Of a DNA stretch of 64,000 bases, positions 24,632 to 32,295 are shown piece after piece. The first letter of the stretch is position 1. Every line of letters starts with the position of its first letter. Under the pieces are notes generated by a model. It was given only the letters and a program-made list of their open reading frames with translations. It did not search any database and was not told the origin of the DNA. The position numbers and the translations under genes are program-made. Source of the DNA: Anaerobutyricum hallii (GTDB taxonomy: Bacteria; Bacillota; Clostridia; Lachnospirales; Lachnospiraceae); assembly GCF_900209925.1 (NCBI RefSeq), contig NZ_LT907978.1, positions 1,175,219 to 1,239,218 of the forward strand, written 5' to 3'.

Positions 24632-25137
24632 CATTTGAAATAGAAAATGTATATCCGGAAGTGGTTTTGCCGGATTATGAGACCGTTATTAAAAATGTAA
24701 TCGAAGCTGCATTAGATTATGAGAAATGTCCGTATGAAGTGCAGGTATATGTACTTTTGACAGATAATGAGGAGATTCATCAGATCAACAGGGAACATCG
24801 CCAGATTGACCGTCCGACGGATGTTCTTTCTTTTCCAATGGCAGACTATCCGGTGCCGGGAGATTTCTCTGATATAGAAGAAAGAGATCCGGATGCTTTT
24901 CATCCAGAAACAGGGGAATTGATGCTTGGCGATATCATTATTTCCATGGATAAAGTAAAAGAACAGGCGAAGGCTTATGGGCACTCTAATACAAGGGAGC
25001 TGGCATTTTTAGTTGCGCACAGTATGCTTCATCTAATGGGATACGATCATATGGTAGAGGAAGAACGTATAGTAATGGAAAGAAAGCAGGAAGAGATTCT
25101 TAAGAGTTGTGGATATATTCGGGAGATGGAATCTTGA
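24628..25137 (+). CDS. ybeY: Endoribonuclease YbeY
   Basis: Zinc-dependent RNase involved in 16S rRNA 3' maturation and 70S quality control. The HSMLHLMGYDH motif near residues 130-140 gives the three zinc histidines. RPTDVLSFPM and GDIIISMDKVKEQA are also typical. It overlaps phoH by 4 bases upstream and the next gene by 4 bases downstream, implying translational coupling through the cluster. Confidence 0.95.
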   Translation: MTFEIENVYPEVVLPDYETVIKNVIEAALDYEKCPYEVQVYVLLTDNEEIHQINREHRQIDRPTDVLSFPMADYPVPGDFSDIEERDPDAFHPETGELMLGDIIISMDKVKEQAKAYGHSNTRELAFLVAHSMLHLMGYDHMVEEERIVMERKQEEILKSCGYIREMES

Positions 25138-26486
25138 AACATACAAAAAAGCATAGGATATGGGATACGATTATTGTTGGTGCAGGAGCAGCCGGTATGG
25201 CAGCGGCGATTGCCTGTAAAAATCAGGGACAGAAAGTTCTTCTGATTGATAAGCAGAGTCAGATGGGCAGAAAGATTCTTGTTACAGGTAATGGAAAGTG
25301 CAATCTTACTAACTTTTCACAAAAAGAAGAATATTATCGGAGTGATTGTCCCGGAAGAGCGCAGAAAGTACTGTCTGTGTTTGGGCAAAGAGAAGCAATG
25401 GAATTGTTCCAAAGTCTTGGAATTTATACAAAGGATAAGAATGGGTATGTTTATCCGTATAGTGAACAGGCGGCAAGCGTGAGGGAAGCCTTTGAAGCAG
25501 GTGTACTGTCCGGAACGGGAGTTACTTTTGTTCCTGAAGCGGAAGTTCGTACAGTTTCTGAAAAAGAAGGTCTGTTTTATATCGGGGTACATTTGCTTTC
25601 CGAAGAAAATGTACAACATAAAAAAGAAAAATACTATGTTTGCAAGAGCCTTCTTATTACAACCGGTGGACTTGCCGGACCAAAGTTTGGATGTGATGGC
25701 AGCGGCTATACATTTGCAAAGCAATTTGGACACAGGATAATAAGACCGCTTCCGGCACTTACTGCATTAAAGTCATCTGCTCCGTTTTTAAAAAAAGTGA
25801 GTGGAGTACGTAATCAGGCAGCGATCACATTAGAAATCAATGGCAATGCAGTCCGACATGAAATCGGGGAACTTCAATGGACCGACTACGGAATTTCAGG
25901 AGTGGCAATTTTTCAGTTGAGCCGCTTTGCTATTACAGCGTTAGAAGAAAATAAAAAGGTTTCATTATCTTTTGACTTTATGCCAGAGCTTTCTTCAGAA
26001 GAAAAAGGAAACCTGTTTTTAAGTCTTGCACAAAATAATAAAAAGAAAAGTATGTTATCTTTTTTAAAGGGACTGTTTCCAGCGAAGCTTTGTCCAATTA
26101 TTTTAAGAGAGGCAAAGGTAGAAGAAGGACAAACGACGGGCAGAATGAAAAAACAAGATTGGGAGAATCTTGTAAAAGCAGTTGCTCATTTTTCATTGCG
26201 AATTAACGGATATGCAAGTTATGAAAAGGCACAGGTAACGAGAGGCGGAGTCTGCCTTGATGAATTAACAGATACGTTAGAGTCCGTTTTGCAGCCTGGA
26301 CTATTTTTTGCAGGAGAAGTAGCAGACGTTGATGGAACTTGCGGAGGCTATAATCTTCAATGGGCATTTTCGAGTGGTACAGTAGCAGGAAGAGCGATTG
26401 TCAAGAGAAATCAAGAGCTTTTTAAGGATGACCGGCATACGATGGAAGAAAACGATGGTATTTCAGAAAGGAACCGAAGAAGATGA
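25134..26486 (+). CDS. HI0933/BaiN-type NAD(P)/FAD-dependent oxidoreductase
   Basis: A flavoprotein of the HI0933-like family; one clostridial member, BaiN, reduces bile-acid intermediates, but most have no known substrate. Motifs: Rossmann FAD site TIIVGAGAAGMAAAIAC near 14-30, GRKILVTGNGKCNLTN near 51-66, and C-terminal FFAGEVADVDGTCGGYNLQWAFSSG. I choose TTG 25134, which overlaps the ybeY TGA (TTGA) and has GGGAGATGG upstream. About 450 residues, usual for the family. The specific substrate cannot be told from sequence. Confidence 0.88.
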   Translation: MKHTKKHRIWDTIIVGAGAAGMAAAIACKNQGQKVLLIDKQSQMGRKILVTGNGKCNLTNFSQKEEYYRSDCPGRAQKVLSVFGQREAMELFQSLGIYTKDKNGYVYPYSEQAASVREAFEAGVLSGTGVTFVPEAEVRTVSEKEGLFYIGVHLLSEENVQHKKEKYYVCKSLLITTGGLAGPKFGCDGSGYTFAKQFGHRIIRPLPALTALKSSAPFLKKVSGVRNQAAITLEINGNAVRHEIGELQWTDYGISGVAIFQLSRFAITALEENKKVSLSFDFMPELSSEEKGNLFLSLAQNNKKKSMLSFLKGLFPAKLCPIILREAKVEEGQTTGRMKKQDWENLVKAVAHFSLRINGYASYEKAQVTRGGVCLDELTDTLESVLQPGLFFAGEVADVDGTCGGYNLQWAFSSGTVAGRAIVKRNQELFKDDRHTMEENDGISERNRRR

Positions 26487-28174
26487 TACGAATTTCACAG
26501 TTGAAATTAAAGGTGGGACATACCAGGGAACAACTTTTTGAAGAGATTATTCATCAGGCGCATGGGAAAAGACCTGTCTCCTGGCAGATTGTAAGAAAAT
26601 CTGTGGATGCAAGAAAGAAGCCACAGCTTTTTTATGTGTATACAATTGATGCAGAGTTTGAAAATGAAAAGAAACTTCTTTCAGCCAAAAAAAGTAAATG
26701 GACAAAACCATCTGTTTCAAACTATACCTTTCCATATAGTAATAGTAAAGAAGCAGGAATGTCTTTCAAAGAAGAAAAACTGGAAGAACGACCAGTGATT
26801 GTAGGAATGGGACCAGCCGGACTTTTTGCTGCGTTAGTTCTTGCGAGGGCTGGATTTGCCCCTGTTGTTTTTGAACGTGGGGATTGTGTGGAGACCCGAT
26901 CTGAAGTTGTGGAACATTTTTTTGAGACGGGGGAACTGGATGAGGAATCGAATGTACAGTTTGGAGAGGGTGGTGCAGGAACCTTTTCTGATGGAAAGCT
27001 TAATACATTAGTTAAAGATAAATTTGGGCGAAATCATTTTGTTCTGAAGGAATTTGTGAAACATGGCGCACCGGAGGATATTCTTTATGAAGCTAAACCG
27101 CATATAGGAACAGATATTTTAAAAGATGTGGTGGCATCAATTCGAAAAGAAATCGAAAGTCTGGGTGGGGAAGTTCATTTTCGGACAAAGGTTTGTGATA
27201 TATTGTGTGAGGATATTGCCGGCATAAAAGAAGATGAGGCAGGGAAAGTCCATGAACAGGAAATAACTGCTGGCAGGCAGAACAGCCAGATCAAAGGACT
27301 TCTTATCGAGAAAGACAGTGTTCGTACAAAATACCCTTGCCGCAATGTTATTTTTGCAATCGGTCACAGTGCAAGAGATACTTTTTATATGCTTCATGAA
27401 AAGAAGCTCTTCATGACTCCGAAAGCATTTGCCATTGGAGTCCGTGTGGAACATCCGGCGCATCTTATTAATGAAAGCCAGTATGGAAAAGAGTATCCGG
27501 AAGAACTTCCGACAGCGAGCTACAAGCTTACACATCAGTGTGAAAGTACGGGCCGGGGAATCTATTCTTTTTGTATGTGTCCAGGAGGATATGTTGTAAA
27601 TTCTTCTTCAGAAAAAGGACGGCTTTGCGTTAATGGGATGAGTTATCATGACCGGGCAGGACGTAATTCAAATACGGCATTGATTACAACAGTAACACCA
27701 GAAGATTTTTCTTCTGACAGTCCATTAGCAGGGTTGGAATTTCAACGTAAGTATGAGAAACTTGCTTATAAAATCGGAAATGGAAAGATTCCGGTACAGC
27801 TTTTTGGAGATTTCATGAAAAAACAGGTATCCACAAAGATCGGAACAGTCACCCCATCAATAAAGGGAGATTGGCAGTTTGCAAATCTTCATGAGTGCCT
27901 TCCGGATTACGTTTGTGAATCTCTTTTGGAAGGGATGAAGGCTTTTGGACGTAAAATAAAGGGGTATGATGCAGAAGATGCCGTTTTTTCAGGTGTAGAA
28001 ACAAGAACATCTTCCCCGCTTCGCATGGAAAGAAATAAGAAGTTTGAAAGTAATATCAAAGGATTTTTCCCATGTGGAGAAGGAGCAGGTTATGCCGGAG
28101 GAATCACTTCTGCAGCAATGGATGGTATTAAAACTGCGGAAGCCATTGCAGAGAAGATTCTCACACAGAATTAA
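26483..28174 (+). CDS. Uncharacterised FAD-dependent dehydrogenase (COG2509 type)
   Basis: A 563-residue protein with an N-terminal extension (about 1-95, ISQLKLKVGHTREQLFEEI) typical of this group, then the FAD-binding VGMGPAGLFAALVLARAG near 108-125 and the group-specific NVQFGEGGAGTFSDGKLNT near 160-178. The C-terminal PCGEGAGYAGGITSAAMDGI is the flavin-contact segment. It overlaps the previous flavoprotein by ATGA, so both are probably co-translated. Function unknown. Confidence 0.87.
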   Translation: MIRISQLKLKVGHTREQLFEEIIHQAHGKRPVSWQIVRKSVDARKKPQLFYVYTIDAEFENEKKLLSAKKSKWTKPSVSNYTFPYSNSKEAGMSFKEEKLEERPVIVGMGPAGLFAALVLARAGFAPVVFERGDCVETRSEVVEHFFETGELDEESNVQFGEGGAGTFSDGKLNTLVKDKFGRNHFVLKEFVKHGAPEDILYEAKPHIGTDILKDVVASIRKEIESLGGEVHFRTKVCDILCEDIAGIKEDEAGKVHEQEITAGRQNSQIKGLLIEKDSVRTKYPCRNVIFAIGHSARDTFYMLHEKKLFMTPKAFAIGVRVEHPAHLINESQYGKEYPEELPTASYKLTHQCESTGRGIYSFCMCPGGYVVNSSSEKGRLCVNGMSYHDRAGRNSNTALITTVTPEDFSSDSPLAGLEFQRKYEKLAYKIGNGKIPVQLFGDFMKKQVSTKIGTVTPSIKGDWQFANLHECLPDYVCESLLEGMKAFGRKIKGYDAEDAVFSGVETRTSSPLRMERNKKFESNIKGFFPCGEGAGYAGGITSAAMDGIKTAEAIAEKILTQN

Positions 28175-28231
28175 GTACAGCCAGCAGCAAGACAAAGATT
28201 GATTGCATCTACTAACAAAGATATTTCTGTG

Positions 28232-28260
28232 TTTACAAACGTAGGACCATTGTGTATAAT
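28232..28260 (+). promoter_or_regulatory. Promoter and structured leader before the DUF896 gene
   Basis: TTTACA at 28232-28237 and TATAAT at 28255-28260, spacer 17 bp. The roughly 105-base leader that follows contains AATTCT-GGCT...AGCC-TT-AGAATT (about 28283-28310) and AAGTGG...CCACTT (about 28319-28351), two stems of unknown role. Confidence 0.7.
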
Positions 28261-28372
28261 ACAACGGATAAAATACTACTACGAATTCTGGCTGGAAAAG
28301 CCTTAGAATTTAAGCAAAGTAAGTGGTTATTGATAATTATTAAAAGCCACTTAGTATACGAGGAGGGACATT

Positions 28373-28597
28373 ATGAATAACGTCGATATCGACAGAATTA
28401 ATGAATTATACCATAAATCCAAATCTGTGGGACTTACCAAAGCAGAAGAAGCAGAGCAGAAAAAACTCCGCAAAGCTTACCTTACTGCCATCCGCAAAAA
28501 CTTGCGTGGTTCTTTGAACCGAATTGACATTCAGAATAAAGACGGAAGTATCGAAAATCTTGGTGAGAAATATGGAAAGAAGCTGGATAAAAACTAA
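28373..28597 (+). CDS. DUF896 (YnzC-type) small protein
   Basis: A 74-residue helical protein of the DUF896 family, with the hallmark IDRINELYHKSKSVGLTKAE and EQKKLRKAYLTAIRKNLRG segments. B. subtilis YnzC is a two-helix hairpin under LexA control; no function is established. GAGGAGGGAC precedes the ATG. It is followed by the folate gene after one base. Confidence 0.9.
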   Translation: MNNVDIDRINELYHKSKSVGLTKAEEAEQKKLRKAYLTAIRKNLRGSLNRIDIQNKDGSIENLGEKYGKKLDKN

Positions 28598-28598
28598 A

Positions 28599-29147
28599 AT
28601 GCCAGAAGAAGCTTTAGAATTAAAAAAGAATCTGCGGTGTGATATGAAAGCAAGACGAAATGCATTGACAGATGAAGAAAAAAAACATGCCGCAGCAAAC
28701 TGCCTGTCAAAATTAAAAGAACTGCCGGAATTTATGAATGCAGACAGGATATATGCCTATATCGCCTGCCGGAATGAATTAGAAACCGCAGACATTATTA
28801 GCTGGTGTCTTTCTCATGGAAAGCATGTTGCCGTTCCAAAAGTACAAGGAGAAATTATGCATTTTTATGAAATCACTGCGCTATCTGACTGTGTTCCCGG
28901 AGCATTTGGTATCCTTGAGCCAACAGGAGAAGAAAAAGACAGAATCACAACTCCAGGCTTTATGCTTGTCCCAGGACTTGCCTTTGATAAAAACGGAAAT
29001 CGTCTTGGATACGGCGGTGGATTTTATGATAAATATCTCGCATCCCATGAGGAGATTATAACAGCGGCATTGGGGTATGACTTTCAAATCGTAGAAAAAG
29101 TACCGTCCGAATCCCATGATAGGAGGATGGACTATTTAATTTATTAG
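28599..29147 (+). CDS. 5-formyltetrahydrofolate cyclo-ligase
   Basis: Converts 5-formyl-THF to 5,10-methenyl-THF with ATP. The 182-residue protein begins KKNLRCDMKARRNALT and has FMLVPGLAFDKNGNRLGYGGGFYDKYL near 128-154, the ATP/folate-site signature. I choose ATG 28599, directly after the DUF896 stop, because longer in-frame starts overlap that gene. A family B palindrome begins right after its stop. Confidence 0.93.
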   Translation: MPEEALELKKNLRCDMKARRNALTDEEKKHAAANCLSKLKELPEFMNADRIYAYIACRNELETADIISWCLSHGKHVAVPKVQGEIMHFYEITALSDCVPGAFGILEPTGEEKDRITTPGFMLVPGLAFDKNGNRLGYGGGFYDKYLASHEEIITAALGYDFQIVEKVPSESHDRRMDYLIY

Positions 29148-29298
29148 GCAAAACAGACGCCCCCGAAGAGAGAAGCGCCTCTATATTTGTGACTTTAGTC
29201 GCGGCGGTTTGGATGTTCGCTTATGCGCTCGCATCCAAACCTTGCTCCGAGGCCACAAATATAGAGGCGCTTTTCTCTTCGAGGGCTGTCTTTGGCTA
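29148..29298. repeat. Family B long palindrome, copy B3
   Basis: Left arm CGAAGAGAGAAGCGCCTCTA continuing to TTTGTG at 29191, right arm from CACAAATATAGAGGCGC (29254 on) to CTCTTCG at 29281; inner stem GGTTTGGATGT...CATCCAAACC. Relative to B1 and B2 the stem bases differ on both sides together. It abuts the folate cyclo-ligase stop. Confidence 0.88.
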
Positions 29299-29374
29299 GA
29301 TTTTTAAATTAAATAGTGCATGGGAAAGATTTGAGGTTGAAATCAGAAGTCTCTCATCCCCAAATTACTCCCAA

Positions 29375-29986
29375 CTAATCAGCCATCGGCTTTGTGAAGG
29401 TTATAAATATCTGCCGGATTGTCTGATGTAAATAAGGAAGATATTCTTCCATGGATACTGGCTGCTGATATAAAATGCAACTATAGCAGGTAGAACCTAC
29501 CAGCTCTAAGATTGTAAAAAGCATTAATTCCTGATTCTCGCAGGAGATATGATTCTGTGTCAGCATATCCTGATAGTAATCATAAAACTGTCGAGAATTT
29601 TCCGGGACAGTCTTCTCAAAAGCATTTTTAAAGATTCCCCAGGAAAGATTCTTAGAGATGAACTGAAGAAGCTTCGGTTCCTTTTCTAATCGGTCTATGA
29701 TATGATCAATGACGAAAAACATCTGGTTTTCAAAACCCTGAATATTCTGTTCTATTAAAGCCGTATGCGCATTCCCAAAAAGTTGGCTTGTTTTATATGT
29801 TACAAGCCGGTCTCTTAAATCATATTTATCTTTAAAATATAAATAGAAAGTTCCCTTTGCAAGACCTGCCCGGTTTACGATGTCGGAAATGGTTGTTTTA
29901 GTAAAACCCTTTTCGGTAAACAGTTCAAAAGAGGTCTGCAATAATGTTGTATTCTTTTGTTTTTTATTTGTCTCAACTTTTCCCAT
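29375..29986 (-). CDS. TetR/AcrR-family transcriptional regulator
   Basis: A 203-residue one-component repressor. The N-terminal helix-turn-helix TTISDIVNRAGLAKGTFYLYFKDKYDLRDRL spans about 31-61, the standard TetR pattern (I split no further). The C-terminal ligand domain is unique. It is divergent from the MMPL transporter gene, and 13-bp palindromes lie across both promoters, so it probably represses the transporter operon and itself. ATG 29986 has AAGGTGGTA upstream. Confidence 0.92.
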   Translation of the reverse strand: MGKVETNKKQKNTTLLQTSFELFTEKGFTKTTISDIVNRAGLAKGTFYLYFKDKYDLRDRLVTYKTSQLFGNAHTALIEQNIQGFENQMFFVIDHIIDRLEKEPKLLQFISKNLSWGIFKNAFEKTVPENSRQFYDYYQDMLTQNHISCENQELMLFTILELVGSTCYSCILYQQPVSMEEYLPYLHQTIRQIFITFTKPMAD

Positions 29987-30026
29987 AATAATACCACCTT
30001 AAACGATGTTGAATGTATTTGGGTAC

Positions 30027-30055
30027 ATTATGCAACAAAAATGACTAAAAGTCAA
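30027..30055 (-). promoter_or_regulatory. tetR-type gene promoter
   Basis: On the minus strand TTGACT (30050-30055), 17-bp spacer, CATAAT (30027-30032). Its -35 box is overlapped by the palindrome TGACTAAAAGTCA. Confidence 0.6.
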
Positions 30056-30130
30056 TAACGTAAAAATGACCAAAATTCAGTTTCGCTTATTGAGGAAAAT
30101 TGTGCGTTACTCAGTGTTGACCAATGGTCA
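30042..30130. promoter_or_regulatory. Three operator-like palindromes in the divergent control region
   Basis: TGACTAAAAGTCA (30042-30054), TGACCAAAATTCA (30067-30079, imperfect) and TGACCAATGGTCA (30118-30130). The first and third are perfect with an odd centre and each overlaps a -35 box, one per direction. They are the expected binding sites for the adjacent TetR-type protein. Confidence 0.7.
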
Positions 30131-30145
30131 TTTTTTGCATATAAT
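30117..30145 (+). promoter_or_regulatory. MMPL operon promoter
   Basis: TTGACC at 30117-30122 and TATAAT at 30140-30145 with a 17-bp spacer containing half of the third operator. Confidence 0.8.
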
Positions 30146-30189
30146 ATTGGTTAGGAAAATAAAATAGATTGAAGAAGGGGATGATAAGT

Positions 30190-32265
30190 TTGTTGATTAA
30201 GATGGGTAAGCAGATTGCGAAACATAAGTTTCTTATATTGCTTATTGGATTTTTGTTACTGATACCTTCCTTAATAGGAACAGTAACAACAAAGGTTAAT
30301 TATGACTTACTTAGTTATCTGCCGGATACGCTTGAGACGGTAAAAGGTCAGGATATTCTGGTGGATGAGTATGGTATGGGTGCATTCTCGATGGTTGTTG
30401 TCGAGAATATGGAACTGAAAGATGTACAGAAGCTTGAGAGAAAGTTTGAGGCAGTTGATCATGTAAAGGATGTTCTCTGGTACGATGATATTGCAGATCT
30501 GAATCTTCCAATCCAGATGATACCAAAGAATTTAAGAGAAGCATTTTTTAAAGGGGATGCCACGATGATGATCGTACTTTTTGATAATACGACATCGTCA
30601 GATGAATCGATGAATGCGGTTGCTGAGATGCGGAAACTGGCGAATAAGCAGTGTTTTATCAGTGGTATGTCAGGAGTTGTTAACGATATTAAAGATGTAG
30701 CGTTAGATGAACTGCCAATTTATGTTGTAATTGCAGCAGTATTATCTTTTCTTGTATTGGAATTCACTACGGAATCTTTCCTTGTTCCGGTGTTTTTCTT
30801 ATTAAGTATCGGAATTGCTATTTTGTATAACTTAGGAAGTAACGTATTCTTAGGGCAGGTTTCTTATATTACAAAGGCACTGACTGCGGTTCTGCAGCTT
30901 GGAGTTACGATGGATTATTCCATTTTCCTGCTAAATAGTTACGAGGAGTATAAAGAAAAATATTCAGAAGATAAGAACCGGGCGATGGGTCATGCGATTG
31001 CCAGTACGTTTAAAGCCGTTGTCGGAAGTTCTGTCACAACCGTAGCCGGATTTGCAGCACTTTGTTTTATGACATTTGCGCTGGGGCGAGATCTTGGTAT
31101 TGTTATGGCAAAGGGTGTTATCATCGGTGTAGTATGTTGTGTAACGATTCTTCCATCACTGATTCTTGCATTTGATAAACAGATTGAGAAGACAAAGCAC
31201 AGACCGTTGATTAAGAGCGTAGATGGTGCATCAAACTTTATTATTAAGAATCATTGGATATGGCTGCTGGTATTCCTTGTGATGTTACTTCCGGCAATCC
31301 ATGGAAATAATAATACAAAGATTTATTATGATATTGCAAAGTCAATGCCATCGACTCTTCCAAGTAATGTGGCAACAGATAAATTAAAAGAAGACTTTGA
31401 TATGAGTACGATGCATATGATTATGATGGACAGCAACATGGATTCCAAAGATAAAAGGGATATGTTAGATGCCATTGATAATGTAAAAGGTGTAAAGTGG
31501 ACGATCAGCATGAATTCACTTGTTGGAGCAACTGTCCCGGAATCAATGATTCCAAAGGATATAAAGAGTATGCTGCAAAGTGGCGATCATGAACTTGCCT
31601 TTATCTGTTCTGAGTATGAATCAGCAACACCGCAGGTAAATAAACAGATTGCAAAGATTAATAAGATAACGAAGTCCTACGATAAAACTTCGATGGTTAT
31701 TGGAGAAGCTCCTTTGATGAAGGATCTTGAAGATGTTACCAATATTGATATTCAGAATGTAAATGTTGCTTCAATCGCAGCGATTTTTATTATCATTCTT
31801 ATTATATTTAAATCAATATCCCTGCCGGTTATCCTGGTATCGATTATTGAATTTGCGATTGCGGTTAACATGGCGGTGCCCTATTATCAGGGTGTAAGTC
31901 TTCCGTTTGTTGCCAGCATCGTTATTGGAACAATACAGCTTGGAGCGACCGTAGATTATGCGATTGTTTATACAAGCCGGTATTTGAAGGAACGAAGAAA
32001 TGGTAAGAATAAATTAGAGGCAGTCAGCATTGCACACAAGTCAAATATGCTTTCTATTATTACGAGTGCATTGAGTCTGTTTGCTGCGACCTATGGTGTA
32101 GCCTGTTACTCACAGGTAGATATGATCGGTTCCATTTGTACTTTATTAGCAAGAGGTGCTGTTATAAGTATGATCGTTGTTTTAACTTTGCTGCCAACGA
32201 TGTTCCTTATTTTTGATAAGGTAATCTGTAAGACGACAGGTGGAATGAAACATATTGATAACTAA
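30190..32265 (+). CDS. MMPL/RND-superfamily transporter
   Basis: A proton-driven efflux or lipid-export type permease of about 691 residues, with two repeated halves, each having one span, an external loop and a five-helix bundle (about 12 spans). The second-half Asp in helix TVDYAIVYTSRYLKERR and its first-half equivalent TMDYSIFLLNSYEEYKEK mark the proton pathway of this family. I prefer TTG 30190 because GAAGGGG ends nine bases upstream; TTG 30169 and ATG 30181 are alternatives. The next gene encodes a secreted LxxG-repeat protein likely to work with it. Substrate unknown. Confidence 0.88.
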   Translation: MLIKMGKQIAKHKFLILLIGFLLLIPSLIGTVTTKVNYDLLSYLPDTLETVKGQDILVDEYGMGAFSMVVVENMELKDVQKLERKFEAVDHVKDVLWYDDIADLNLPIQMIPKNLREAFFKGDATMMIVLFDNTTSSDESMNAVAEMRKLANKQCFISGMSGVVNDIKDVALDELPIYVVIAAVLSFLVLEFTTESFLVPVFFLLSIGIAILYNLGSNVFLGQVSYITKALTAVLQLGVTMDYSIFLLNSYEEYKEKYSEDKNRAMGHAIASTFKAVVGSSVTTVAGFAALCFMTFALGRDLGIVMAKGVIIGVVCCVTILPSLILAFDKQIEKTKHRPLIKSVDGASNFIIKNHWIWLLVFLVMLLPAIHGNNNTKIYYDIAKSMPSTLPSNVATDKLKEDFDMSTMHMIMMDSNMDSKDKRDMLDAIDNVKGVKWTISMNSLVGATVPESMIPKDIKSMLQSGDHELAFICSEYESATPQVNKQIAKINKITKSYDKTSMVIGEAPLMKDLEDVTNIDIQNVNVASIAAIFIIILIIFKSISLPVILVSIIEFAIAVNMAVPYYQGVSLPFVASIVIGTIQLGATVDYAIVYTSRYLKERRNGKNKLEAVSIAHKSNMLSIITSALSLFAATYGVACYSQVDMIGSICTLLARGAVISMIVVLTLLPTMFLIFDKVICKTTGGMKHIDN

Positions 32266-32295
32266 ATATATCAAACAATTCAGGGAGTGATGAAG

